Below, piece after piece: positions 9,091 to 18,378 of a stretch of DNA of 23,536 nt. Under the pieces are notes generated by a model. The model searched no databases and was not told the origin of the DNA. It worked only from the letters and a program-made list of their open reading frames with translations. This stretch comes from Schoenoplectus triqueter (taxonomy: Eukaryota > Streptophyta > Magnoliopsida > Poales > Cyperaceae). The first letter of the stretch is position 1. Every line of letters begins with the position of its first letter. The position numbers and the translations under genes were made by a program. The DNA lies in the NCBI GenBank assembly GCA_964058805.1, contig CAXKVV010002135.1, positions 1 through 23,536 on the forward strand. The letters are read 5' to 3'.

Positions 9091-9187
9091 CTCTTCACTT
9101 CATGCCCAGCATTCCGTTGTGGGACTAATGGATTTGTTCCGGGATTATGCAGCGACCTTTCCTGCTCAGTGGGCCACCTTTCTACTG

Positions 9188-9211
9188 CTCCCTCTCTTCT
9201 TCCCCTTTCTT
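9188..9211 (-). promoter_or_regulatory. Candidate polypurine tract
   Basis: A 24-nt uninterrupted pyrimidine run on the plus strand gives an AAGAAAGGGGAAGAAGAGAG-type purine run on the minus strand. In LTR elements the polypurine tract primes plus-strand DNA synthesis just upstream of the 3' LTR. The first TG after it on the minus strand is at 9176, after an 11-nt gap, which is longer than usual and lowers confidence. Confidence 0.45.
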
Positions 9212-9393
9212 ATGATTTTATCATCAATTTATTTCATTTATTCATCCATTCATCCTTGAAACTTTTCAAGGGTAAACAAAGAGCCACCCACCAAGACGAG
9301 TCTTGAACGCTCGAAAGGCTTGTCTTGGTGCATTATTCCTTATTATTCATTACTTCATTTCTCATGACGTCTTCTCTTCTTCGGGTATTGTAG

Positions 9394-12300
9394 TTTTATC
9401 TCATGACGCCATTCCGCGTCGCCCCTTGAGTCATTATCATTCTTTCTACGAGGATCCTAGCGATTGGACTCCTCTCATCTCAGCCATCCGAGCGACTCCT
9501 GTCTACCCGCGAGGCGGCGGTTTATTCTTCAGGGATGATCAGCCTCATGACATCATGCCCCTTCAGCCCTTAGGCGTTGCTTCTACAGCTCCTTTGACAC
9601 ATCTCCTGGGCAAGGAGATTATCGACGGGGAGGCTCACAGGTGGACTACTGCTCCCTTCATCACTCCCTTAGAGTGCCATGGATATCAGCTAGAGTGGAC
9701 CCGGTATGTGCTCATACGGGAGGGGACTCTGCTCAGGCGAGCCGGGATATATGACTCGGTTTTCTTGTCGATGTTTCATTATCATATCGACACACCCTGG
9801 CTACGGGCCTTTTGTGAGCGGTGGAACTATTCCACCAACACTCTGTTCATCGACGATCGAGAGCTGACTCCGACCCTCCTAGAGATACAGCAGTTGACCG
9901 GACTGCCGATCTTCGGCCATTTCTATGATGAGTTCATGGTCTCACCCGCTGACTCGGGAGACCTCACTCGATTCCCGCCTTCTTTACAGAGGACTTATGA
10001 GATTTATTATCATCTACGGAGGGGGCATCCCGGAGTTCCGTTCAGACATTGGATCGCCTATTTCACCGATCGGGTCCACACTCGCCCTATGGGTTTGGCT
10101 TCTACCAGAGATCCATTTGGTACAGGTCGGCTCGAGATCCATCACGACGGCCCTATCCCATCTCAGTATACCCTGTGTTCACATGATGTGGATCGGGAGA
10201 CTTATTTGACAGCTTTCATCTCTTGGTGGATTTGCTATTTCTTATTGCCTAGCTCCCCCACATACACCATTCGACCCTCGGTGTTCATTATGGCGAGCCT
10301 GATCGCGCGTGGCGACAGGATTTCTTTGGCCGTGCCTGTACTGGCCAACATTTATAGGTGCCTCCGCGGTCTGACTTCATCTCGTAGTCCTTCACAGTGC
10401 CAGGAGCTGATCCCGTGGCATCTGATTAGCGGATGGCTCCATTTGCATTGGTCTGGCTCATATGATCCCGGCATGGCGGTCACGCTACGAGATCGCCTAC
10501 CCATATTGAGTGACTTAGCTGGGGTGCAGCCAGCTTCATTGACTCCGGAGGCTGCCCGGTATAGATTCTTCAGGAGTCGAGACCATCTGCGCTTCTCTCG
10601 AGACAGATCAGTGGCCCGTGGGGCAGCTAGGGTTGCTGACAGGATGGTGGTTGACAGCAGGGTCCCCTCTTCTGACTCTTCTAGCATTCGAGCCAGGCCT
10701 ATTGATTTGGAGTACCTGATCAGTATTCGTCAGGGCTTTCTTCCTCTCAGATTGGGCGATTATATGTTCATCGAGCCCTATTCACCACATCGATGCGCAC
10801 ATCAGTTTGGCTTGGATCAGGATATTCCAGCGCCTCTTCTCCGCCCTGTATCACTGGCGGCCGATTTGGAGGGTATCGGATGGTGCTACACTCACCTCTT
10901 CCGACTAGGCACGGGCACTCGCTATCAGATGGTATCCACCTCTAGGACTTCCACCTTCACGAGGCGTTATCAGCAGTGGTATTATGAGACCATTCGCTCT
11001 TATCAGTCATATACCCCTCCGGTGGTCGTCCGGAGTACATGTCCGCGAGATGGCCAGCCTCTATTAGATGGCACCGTTTCGCGTGATCGCAGCCCTTTCC
11101 CGGCCATTGCTGCAGAGCCTGTCGATTTTCAGGGTTTAGACAGCCGGTTTTCTCATGCTCCTGTTAGGACCATTCTCACAGGTATGCTTCATCACCCTTT
11201 AGGTTATTTCTTTTCGATAAGCCTTATCTCATTTCGACCAATTCTTCTTCGATTCAGAGTTGGCTTATGAGCATGATCACGCGGAGCCTGGATTCTCGGT
11301 CCCTCGTCCACGAGTAGTTGGCGTTCATTCCCAGCCATATGTCGAGCCACCGGCTCCAGCTACCATGGAGAGAGATCGAGACGGTGTCTTTCAGCCGTCT
11401 TCTCCATCTTCTTTTTCTTCTCCCACTCCGGGTAATTTTCTTTATTGACTCGCCTATCCTTATTTGGGCGCACTTCATTTACATCTCTGATTAGGGTTTA
11501 TTTTTCAGCTCATGGGACATCTCCTGTGGAGGCTACCCGAGACGACATCATAGCAGATCTATCGGCGCCTGCGAGCACTGCTATTCCAGGGTTTTGCACC
11601 GACCTTGCCGTCGCAGGTTCGTGTGCTTCATTTAATACCTAGTTGCCAGCATGCACTAGTATTTTCATTCTTACATGTATATTTTACAGACCCTGAGGCC
11701 GATGACATGGCGTCTCCTCACCGCTCGGAGCCTTTCTTTTATGACGGTCCTGCTTCACCGTCGATTTTGCTGGTACCCACTGGCGCTGGTGACTCATTCG
11801 ATGTGGTTCTGGGGCCAGTGCTCACTCTTGTACTACCAGAGGAGGCTTCTTTAGAGCAGAGGAGTCCATTGGCTGTCGAGCCCGCAGGCGACGAGCCACT
11901 ACTGATCGAGGGAGGGCCATCTCATGCTTCTTCATCTCCCGACGAGCAGCCTCTCATGGCCACAGATGGCAGAGTCTCGACTGAGCGAGTTGCAGTCGAT
12001 TACGACTCAGAGTTGGATGAGAGCTGGCTTGTGGAGCAGCTATTCCACAGCCCAGAGACGGGGGTTCCAGCTAGCGAGGGTCTCGCCGAGCCTCATGCTT
12101 CTCCTGGTACCTTATATTTCCTTTTTATTTTTCATGTATTTATGCCTTCCATTTTATTTTGCAGCCGGGTCTAGTGCACCTATGGGTCCTCCTGAGGCGA
12201 CCGACATCTCTATCCCTGACTCAGTCCCACCTGTCTCAGGCGACGAGGCAATAGGTTAGATCTTCTTTCCCTTCTATTTCTTCTTTGGTTATAACAATTT

Positions 12301-12937
12301 GTCTAACCCATTTATTTTACTTGCAGATGTTTCATCGAGGGATGTGCAGCTCGCCTTGGCCGCGCTGGCGGATGCACTCCGGGATACCTTCTTCGGAGGC
12401 TATCCGCTAGATTTCGAGATCTTGGACTCTCTGCCCAGTGGCTACTCTTTTGATTGGTATGGGCTGATGCGGGATACCATTGCGCCAGCTCTACTCATTG
12501 CACCTCGTCTCGAGAGCACTTTCATTTCCAGGAGGTGTGAGGAGCTGCTCAGGGCTTACCAGGATGCGAGCTCTCTCGTATATCAGCGCGAGTTGGAGAT
12601 TCATGAGCTGCGCAGACATTTGGAGGCCGCTCGACTCCGCTATCTTCAGCGGCTCTCTTCTTGTGCCACTCTCCGCTCCATGGGAGTTAGTGGTGGGCCC
12701 GCTCGACTGCTCGTGCAGGAGCTAGAGGACCACAGATTATCGGTGGAGGGCTTCTCCCGACATCTAGCGGGACGTCTCCCAGAGCTGCAGATTCACGCGA
12801 GTGCTCGGGATAGTGCCTTCACTCAGTTCTTGGACTTCGAGGCAGCTTCGGAGGAGGATAGGCACTCTCTCCATACTCATTTGGAGACCATCAGCACCGT
12901 GCTATTAGAGTTGGAGTCCCGCTTTTTGGGCCCATAG
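9394..12937 (+). CDS. Plant mobile domain (PMD) protein, spliced, antisense to the retrotransposon
   Basis: Six exons join in frame: up to 11181, 11258-11431, 11509-11616, 11690-12106, 12165-12254 and 12327-12937 (TAG). All five introns are GT-AG, 58-77 nt and phase 1. The frame is open from 9276, after TAA at 9273, but its first ATG is at 9555, giving 1008 residues. Coding-like sequence upstream of 9555 suggests an upstream exon spliced to about 9394. From M at 9555, residues ~60-300 look like the PMD/aminotransferase-like family: LRAFCERWN with ELTPTLLEIQQLTGLP (~83-118), then SWWICYFLLP (~223) and MASLIARGDRISLAVPVLAN (~246-265). Exons 2-5 encode a Ser/Pro/acidic linker. Exon 6 encodes a helical, probably coiled-coil tail rich in Leu, Glu and Arg. 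PMD proteins occur in host silencing factors and in transposons; the role here is unknown. It is convergent with pol and lies where Tat elements carry antisense ORFs. Confidence 0.8.
11182..11257 (+). other. Intron 1 of the PMD gene (76 nt, phase 1)
   Basis: Donor ACAG|GTATGC, acceptor GATTCAG|AGTTGG. Reading through it would stop the frame at 11270. Removal joins G to AG, giving Glu. Confidence 0.75.
11432..11508 (+). other. Intron 2 of the PMD gene (77 nt, phase 1)
   Basis: Donor CCGG|GTAATT, acceptor TTTTTCAG|CTCATG behind a T-rich tract. It contains an in-frame TGA, and removal restores the frame. Confidence 0.75.
11617..11689 (+). other. Intron 3 of the PMD gene (73 nt, phase 1)
   Basis: Donor GCAG|GTTCGT, acceptor TATTTTACAG|ACCCTG. 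An in-frame TAG follows the donor by about eight codons if unspliced. Confidence 0.75.
12107..12164 (+). other. Intron 4 of the PMD gene (58 nt, phase 1)
   Basis: Donor CCTG|GTACCT, acceptor TTATTTTGCAG|CCGGG. It is unusually short for a plant intron but T-rich, and the frame continues across it. Confidence 0.7.
12255..12326 (+). other. Intron 5 of the PMD gene (72 nt, phase 1)
   Basis: Donor ATAG|GTTAGA, acceptor TTTACTTGCAG|ATGTTT. The unspliced frame stops at once (GGT TAG). Removal joins G to AT, giving Asp, and opens exon 6. Confidence 0.75.
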
Positions 12938-13523
12938 ATTGCACTTTTTATTTCTTCTTTTCTCCTTTTCTTTTTGCCATACTTGATATAGGATGTATTG
13001 ACATTTATCATTTTGATCTCTTGTTGTGGATGATGCTTGCCTTTATTATTATTATCCCTTCATCGCTTCCTCTGCAGCGCGAGGAAATATTTCATCCATT
13101 CATGTTGTGCACCTCCAATCTTATTTGCAAAAGCGCCCTATTACAACTGCTTCATCCTTTCGCAGCGTCTAAACATAATAAAAGGAAAATCTTATAACAT
13201 CCTATTACATTCATTCTATGCATGTTCATGCAATACAAACTCAAGTAACCGTGGTATTTTACGGATACCGAACCTGTCTGTATTGACCTCTAGGCCGGGT
13301 ACAGAATAAACCCGTTTATCCCTTTATTACTGATGGATAAACTTACCAGTACCAATTGGATTATGGATGCAATTGATAACACCATTTTGTGGATGCTCCT
13401 TATATATTTAATTGACATTTATTTTGTGGAAGCTCACCCACTCTCCCCTCATTTGTGCACCGTTGCGTGCGGAAGTGGAAACTCACGTTCACTCATCTCC
13501 ACTCAATTTGTTTTGTGGGGGTA
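12938..13523. other. Non-coding region after the PMD gene
   Basis: T-rich sequence follows the TAG, as expected for a plant 3' UTR. Short open frames at 13037 and 13333 have no recognisable domains. Fragments near 13251-13320 (TTTTACGGAT, CGGGTACA, AAACCC) echo the 240-bp repeat to the right and may be a decayed earlier copy. Confidence 0.5.
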
Positions 13524-14003
13524 CTACCCTCAAACATCCATCACGCATCCCTGCGAGGCAGGCTTTCATCGGGTAGGTCCGCTCTCCATGACCTGAGTCA
13601 CTTCTTTAAGCGAATTACTTTATTTGACACTGAATGTCGGGCAAAGCATAAACCCTTAGTCTGACCCCTCCATGATCTATTTTGGGATTAGAAACAGATC
13701 ACCTCCTTGGGCGTGTGGTACTTTTGCGGATGAATGTACCCAACCTGGTTTTTTATATTTTAGCTACCCTCAAACATCCATCACGCATCCCTGCGAGACA
13801 GGCTTTCATCGGGTAGGTCCGCTCTCCATGACCTGAGTCACTTCTTTAAGCGAGCCGCTTTGTTTAACATGAAATGTCGGGTACAAGCGTAAACCCTTAA
13901 TCTGACCCCTCCATGATATGTCGTGGGATTATGACACACCATTTCTTCGGGCGTGTGGTGCTTTTACGGATGAATGCACCCAACCTAGCTTTGTATAACA
14001 CTC
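13524..14003. repeat. 240-bp imperfect tandem duplication
   Basis: CTACCCTCAAACATCCATC starts at 13524 and at 13764. The first ~90 bp of each copy are nearly identical (through CACTTCTTTAAGCGA). The remainder keeps CCCCTCCATGAT, GGGCGTGTGG and GGATGAATG...ACCCAACCT with many differences. It lies between pol and the PMD gene, in the 3' region where Tat elements are known to gain tandem repeats. Confidence 0.9.
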
Positions 14004-14661
14004 ATGGTGTCGGGGACAAAGGTGGCAACCCCTTATTGAAAAGATTTTATTATTTTTTTATCATCATTTTTTTATGAGTAGGAAAATAGGTTTTTATTGT
14101 TTTACATATATATCCTTTTATTTTATTTTATTAGAAGAGAGCAGATTTTTTATTAGTGATACATGTTACTAATAATACGAGGGTTATTTATTTATATGCC
14201 CTCGGAAGCGACTATTTACTAGCCACCAATTTGCTCGACCTATCCCTTGGCTTGCGCCGCGGGCGACCAATATGAGCAACTTTCGTCATTGGGCAACAGA
14301 TAGTTTGAGGGACAAACTGCAAACCCTGCCCATTTTTGTGTTTATTCTGTATCAAATGGACAAACCCAGTGGTATTTGTATTATGAGCCCAAACACCAAA
14401 GCTCTCGCCTTGCATTCTCGCGTGGTTTTGGCGTTGTATTCCCTTATTCTATTTTTATTTTGTATAGGGCTAAATGTGTTTGTGTGGTTTTGGATTTTTG
14501 GATGCATTCTATTTACAGATGCACAAGTAGGGTTTTTTGGATTTTTATGCAAAAGTGGAGGTTAGACATGGGTTCGTGTTTCGTGCACGTGTGTGTAAAC
14601 GAACACTTATTCCCTCCCTATTTATTTACAATAGATACTACTCGATCGGCCCCGCTCCGGG
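14004..14661 (-). other. 3' untranslated segment downstream of pol
   Basis: AT-rich at 14030-14200, mixed composition after that. Short open frames on both strands (for example 14272-14565) overlap one another and show no family features. I see no gene here. Confidence 0.5.
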
Positions 14662-17600
14662 CTATGTGTAGTATTTCTTCAGATATCGCCCATTAATCGG
14701 TGGCATGGGTCTCTCACCTTCATGGTCTATGAGTTGGTATGCGCCGCCCTCGTATACCTTCTCAATTATATATGGCCCTTCCCAATTCGGAGAGAATTTC
14801 GGGCCGATGTGCCGGCCAATGATCGGCCTCTTAAGGACAAGAACAAGCTCCCCTTGTTGAAATGCCCTGACTCGCGCCATTTTGTCATATGCCCTTGCCA
14901 TTTTTGCGTGATATATTTCGAGGTTCTGCTGGGCTATCAGTCTCTTCTCATCCATGGCATCCAACTCGTCCAATCTGAGTTGTTGGCATTCGTCCATGGT
15001 CATATCATTTTGCATAGCCACCCGCAATGATGGTAATTCCACCTCAAGAGGGAGAACGGCTTCAACCCCAAAAGCCAGAGAATACGGGGTAGCTTGCGTA
15101 GGCGTTCGGTACGTGGTCCGATAAGCCCATAATGCCTCCTGTAGACGATTATCCCAGTCTCGTTGATTGCCGTCTACGGTCTTTTTCATGATATTTATTA
15201 GGGTTTTGTTAAAGGCTTCGGCCAGGCCGTTGGCTCTCGGGTTATAAATGGACGAGAATCTCCAATCGATATTAAATTGCTCCGCCAGGGCATAGACTTT
15301 GGAGCTCTTGAAGGCTGTCCCGTTATCGGATATTATCCGTCGTGGGGTACCGAATCGGTAAAGGATGTGCGTCTTGAAGAACTTAACCACATCGGATGCT
15401 TTAACTTCTTTAAGCGGAACGGCCTCGGCCCATTTTGTAAAGTAATCTGTCGCCGCCAGGATGAACCGGTGACCTCTCGACGTCGGAGGGTCTATGGGCC
15501 CCACTATGTCTGTGCCCCACATATTAAATGGCCAGGATGCTACCGTGGGGTGCAACGGGTTTGGCGCTTGATGTATAAAAGGGCCATGTATTTGGCACAT
15601 GCGGCACTTCTTTGCATGCTCTTCACAATCAGCCACCATCGTGGGCCAATAATACCCCATTCGCTTGATTTTCAACTTCATTTTTGGTCCAGACTGATGT
15701 GCTCCGCATAGCCCGGAATGAACTTCTTTCATAACCTGCCCGGCTTCAGGCCCTGATACGCATCTTAGCCATAGTTGATCGTAAGACCTACGGTATAGCG
15801 TATTGCCCACATATGCATACCGTAGTACCCGCTTTCTTAGTTGATCAGCTATCCTTTTATCTTTGGGGAGGGTGCCATGCCGGAAATATTCAATGAACGG
15901 CTGTCTCCAATCATCGTCTTCAGTTATCATTGCTTCTTGGCATTCCATCTTTTCTAGCCCAGTATTTTCATTATTCGCATTATCTATCGTCTGACATAAT
16001 GATAATGGCCTTCTATTACGAACGATGATGTGGATTTCCGGCTCTGTTGGTTCACCCAGCTCTTTGGCGAGTTTGGCCAACGCATCTGCTTCACCATTTA
16101 CAGCCCTCGTGACCTTCTCGATGGACACGTACGGGATTTTCTTCATTAGTTCCATGGCCTTCTGGTGATATTGTATTAGTTCCGGCTTCAGGACCTTGTA
16201 TTCGCCAATTATTTGATTTATAATCAACTGTGAATCCCCAAAGATGCGCACAGCCTTGATTTCCAGCTCCAGTGATAGCTCTAGTCCGGCGATGAGTGCC
16301 TCATACTCTGCTTCATTATTTGTACATGGTTCAGTTAAAGCCAGAGAATGTCGTATTATCCCGCCTTCTGGGGTTACGAAGACTAGTCCTGCGCCAGCTC
16401 GCACAGTTGGGACTCCCGGACCCGCGATCGGCTTGATTGAAGAAGCACCATCAAAGTACATCTCCCATATAGGACTTCCTTCTTCAACATGTAGGGTTTC
16501 CTCATCAGGGAAGTCACATTTTAATGGGGAGTCATCTTGGATCGGGTGTGCAGCCAGGAAATCTGCTAGCGCCTGCCCCTTTATCGCCTTTTGCGGTGTA
16601 TAGGTGATGTCGAATTCAGTGAGGATGATAGCCCACTTGGCCAGCCTCCCCGTTAGCATTGGCCGAGTCATCAGATATTTGAGAGGGTCCACCTTGGATA
16701 TTAATATGATTTTATGGGCTAGCATGTAATGCCTCAATTTCTTCACCGCGAAGATTAGGGCTAAACAATGTTTCTCAATCGGTGAATACCCGTGTTCTGC
16801 CCCCACCATCATGCGACTTAAGTAATATAGCGCATTTTGATTACCATCCTGGTTTTCTTGTGCCAACAAAGCTCCCAAGGATCCATCCAGGGCGGTCGTG
16901 TATAGAATGAGCTCCTTCCCGGGTATGGGCGCCGCCAATACTGGAGGGTTGAGCAGATATGCCTTGATTTCTTCAAAGGCTCGCTGGCACTCGCCATCCC
17001 ACTTAAACGGGATATTCTTCTTAGTCAGCCGGGTGAAGGGTTGGATTTTACCCGATAGGTTGGCTATGAACCGCCTGATGTACGCCAATTGCCCTTGCAA
17101 AGATCGCAATTGTTTTAAATTCTTTGGCGGGGATAATTCAGTGATTGCTTTGATCTTGCCCGGGTCTATCTCAATTCCCCTGTGGCGTACTACAAACCCC
17201 AGAAATTTACCAGATGATACCATAAATGCGCATTTCAACGGGTTTAATTTGAGCGCATGTTCTCTTAGGCGGTTGAAAACGACCTCGAGGTATTGGAGGT
17301 GTTCTTCATATGACATAGCCTTGATGACTAAGTCGTCCACATAGCACTCAACTATCTTGTGGATCAGATCGTCAAATATCTTTGTCATTGCCCGTTGGTA
17401 GGTGGCACCTGCATTTTTGAGTCCAAACGGCATGACCTTGTAACAATATATGCCAATCGGCGTGCGGAATGCCGTATGCCTCTCATCTTCTGGCGCCATT
17501 TTGATTTGATTATAACCCGCGTAACCGTCCATGAAGGAGAAGACTTCATAGGAGGATGTATGATCAATTATGATTTCGGCTACGGGGAGCGGGAAATCAT

Positions 17601-18360
17601 CTTTAGGGCACGCCTTATTTAAGTCCCGAAAGTCCACGCAAATGCGGATTTGCCCATTTTTCTTCTTAACCGGGACAATGCTAGCCACCCATTCTGGCGT
17701 CTCTTCTTCCCGTATGAAACCGGCGTCGATGAGTTTCTTTGTCTCTTCCACGACCTTCTCTTCGAGTTCTATTCTCATTCGCCTCGGCGCTTGTTTAATT
17801 GGCTTGAAGGTTGGATCAATTTTTAAGTAATGGACCGCCACGTTGGGATCTAATCCAGGCATTTCTTTATAACTCCAAGCGAAGCAGTCCATGTAGCTTC
17901 TAAGGAATGTTTTCAACCTGTCAGCCACCTCTTCCGGCAAAGACGCGCTTATGAAAGTTGGTCGTGGGTCTTCTTCCGTCCCCAGATTAATTTCCGCTAA
18001 CTCATCGACCGTATTAGGCTCCTTTTCTAGCTGCTTCAAAGCATTTTTCAGGACCGGGGTATTATCCTCTTCTGTTTCATTGTCCGGCATCTCAACAGAA
18101 GTCATACAACAGCTCTCTTTCATACGGTACTCGTTGAGAGACCCTTCAAAACATGCTGCATCATCGCAGTCATACCCTAGCCCCCGGGTATATTTTATTT
18201 TGCCATCCAGGCCTAGGACTTTATTCTGGCCGCCATTCCAGAGTTCATCGAAGCGCTTGGCCTCGGCCTTGGATATGTCTCTCAGACATTTTGCCCTTTT
18301 TGCCAATTTATATAGCTCCTTTTCCAAAGGGATGAGATGCAACGTCACCGCTCGCTGCAT
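14662..18360 (-). CDS. pol: Retrotransposon pol polyprotein: RT, RNase H, second RNase H, integrase
   Basis: 1232 residues, intact. Reverse transcriptase spans ~190-400, with catalytic Asp278 (FMDGYAGYNQI) and YVDD at 340-343. A first RNase H follows (~455-605) but is degenerate: the usual catalytic Asp of the LYTDAS motif is Thr489 (LYTTALD), and the TDH motif reads SKVDPL. A second RNase H (~632-770) has the expected acidic residues Asp637, Glu685 (NNEAEYEAL), Asp709 (FGDSQ) and Asp759. Integrase has the zinc-binding set His881, His888, Cys919, Cys922 and a catalytic DD35E triad Asp951, Asp1012, Glu1048; a basic C-terminal module ends RYLKKYYT. No chromodomain was seen. The second RNase H places it in the plant Tat lineage. 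The frame is +1 relative to gag-protease, whose stop lies 53 nt inside it. ATG at 18360 is the first start after an in-frame TAG (18376-18378). If made by frameshift, the true N-terminus would be fused to ORF1. Confidence 0.95.
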   Translation of the reverse strand: MQRAVTLHLIPLEKELYKLAKRAKCLRDISKAEAKRFDELWNGGQNKVLGLDGKIKYTRGLGYDCDDAACFEGSLNEYRMKESCCMTSVEMPDNETEEDNTPVLKNALKQLEKEPNTVDELAEINLGTEEDPRPTFISASLPEEVADRLKTFLRSYMDCFAWSYKEMPGLDPNVAVHYLKIDPTFKPIKQAPRRMRIELEEKVVEETKKLIDAGFIREEETPEWVASIVPVKKKNGQIRICVDFRDLNKACPKDDFPLPVAEIIIDHTSSYEVFSFMDGYAGYNQIKMAPEDERHTAFRTPIGIYCYKVMPFGLKNAGATYQRAMTKIFDDLIHKIVECYVDDLVIKAMSYEEHLQYLEVVFNRLREHALKLNPLKCAFMVSSGKFLGFVVRHRGIEIDPGKIKAITELSPPKNLKQLRSLQGQLAYIRRFIANLSGKIQPFTRLTKKNIPFKWDGECQRAFEEIKAYLLNPPVLAAPIPGKELILYTTALDGSLGALLAQENQDGNQNALYYLSRMMVGAEHGYSPIEKHCLALIFAVKKLRHYMLAHKIILISKVDPLKYLMTRPMLTGRLAKWAIILTEFDITYTPQKAIKGQALADFLAAHPIQDDSPLKCDFPDEETLHVEEGSPIWEMYFDGASSIKPIAGPGVPTVRAGAGLVFVTPEGGIIRHSLALTEPCTNNEAEYEALIAGLELSLELEIKAVRIFGDSQLIINQIIGEYKVLKPELIQYHQKAMELMKKIPYVSIEKVTRAVNGEADALAKLAKELGEPTEPEIHIIVRNRRPLSLCQTIDNANNENTGLEKMECQEAMITEDDDWRQPFIEYFRHGTLPKDKRIADQLRKRVLRYAYVGNTLYRRSYDQLWLRCVSGPEAGQVMKEVHSGLCGAHQSGPKMKLKIKRMGYYWPTMVADCEEHAKKCRMCQIHGPFIHQAPNPLHPTVASWPFNMWGTDIVGPIDPPTSRGHRFILAATDYFTKWAEAVPLKEVKASDVVKFFKTHILYRFGTPRRIISDNGTAFKSSKVYALAEQFNIDWRFSSIYNPRANGLAEAFNKTLINIMKKTVDGNQRDWDNRLQEALWAYRTTYRTPTQATPYSLAFGVEAVLPLEVELPSLRVAMQNDMTMDECQQLRLDELDAMDEKRLIAQQNLEIYHAKMARAYDKMARVRAFQQGELVLVLKRPIIGRHIGPKFSPNWEGPYIIEKVYEGGAYQLIDHEGERPMPPINGRYLKKYYT

Positions 18361-18378
18361 TCTCTGACTCTTGTTCTA
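18308..18378 (-). promoter_or_regulatory. Gag-protease/pol overlap, +1 shift or reinitiation window
   Basis: ORF1 ends at TAA 18308-18310. The pol frame is closed upstream by TAG 18376-18378. Any ribosomal shift from ORF1 into pol must therefore occur within this ~70-nt window and must be +1 (or -2). The pol ATG at 18360 lies inside ORF1 (GAGAATGCAG), so leaky or re-initiating translation is an alternative. A CCCTTTGGAAAAGGA run lies near the end, but no classical -1 slippery heptamer would give the right frame. Confidence 0.7.

Larger units (their letters stand above)
8684..9165. repeat. 245-bp imperfect tandem duplication with TATA and hairpin
   Basis: GGGACTGCCA starts at 8714 and 8959, GTGGGTCCCACTTGTCAG follows in both, and GGGTATTTATA starts at 8835 and 9080: a constant 245-bp offset. 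Each copy therefore carries a minus-strand TATAAATA box and, about 30 nt downstream of it on that strand, an inverted repeat. The copies have diverged substantially elsewhere. Confidence 0.8.
5642..9176 (-). repeat. Putative 3' LTR (boundaries tentative)
   Basis: Read on the minus strand, this non-coding block begins TGGCCCACTG just after a polypurine run and would end ...CTATATACA at 5642, giving TG...CA ends and about 3.5 kb. A good minus-strand TATA box lies at 6395-6402. It contains several internal duplications and G-box and GTGGGNCCCAC motifs, as a regulatory U3 might. With no second LTR in view the edges are inferred only. The alternative is that part of this block is internal 3' sequence or a nested insertion. 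Confidence 0.35.

Noticed and set aside
9043..9306. 87-codon plus-strand ORF
   Set aside because: Overlaps the hairpin, TATA and polypurine region; no domain, and its frame does not join the PMD exons.
10352..10687. Minus-strand ORF opposite the PMD exon
   Set aside because: Antisense shadow of the longer, domain-bearing plus-strand frame.
13251..13320. Third copy of the 240-bp repeat
   Set aside because: Only short matching strings at inconsistent offsets; at most a decayed fragment.
15277..18367. Plus-strand ORFs opposite pol
   Set aside because: Shadows of the intact 1232-residue frame; no independent features.
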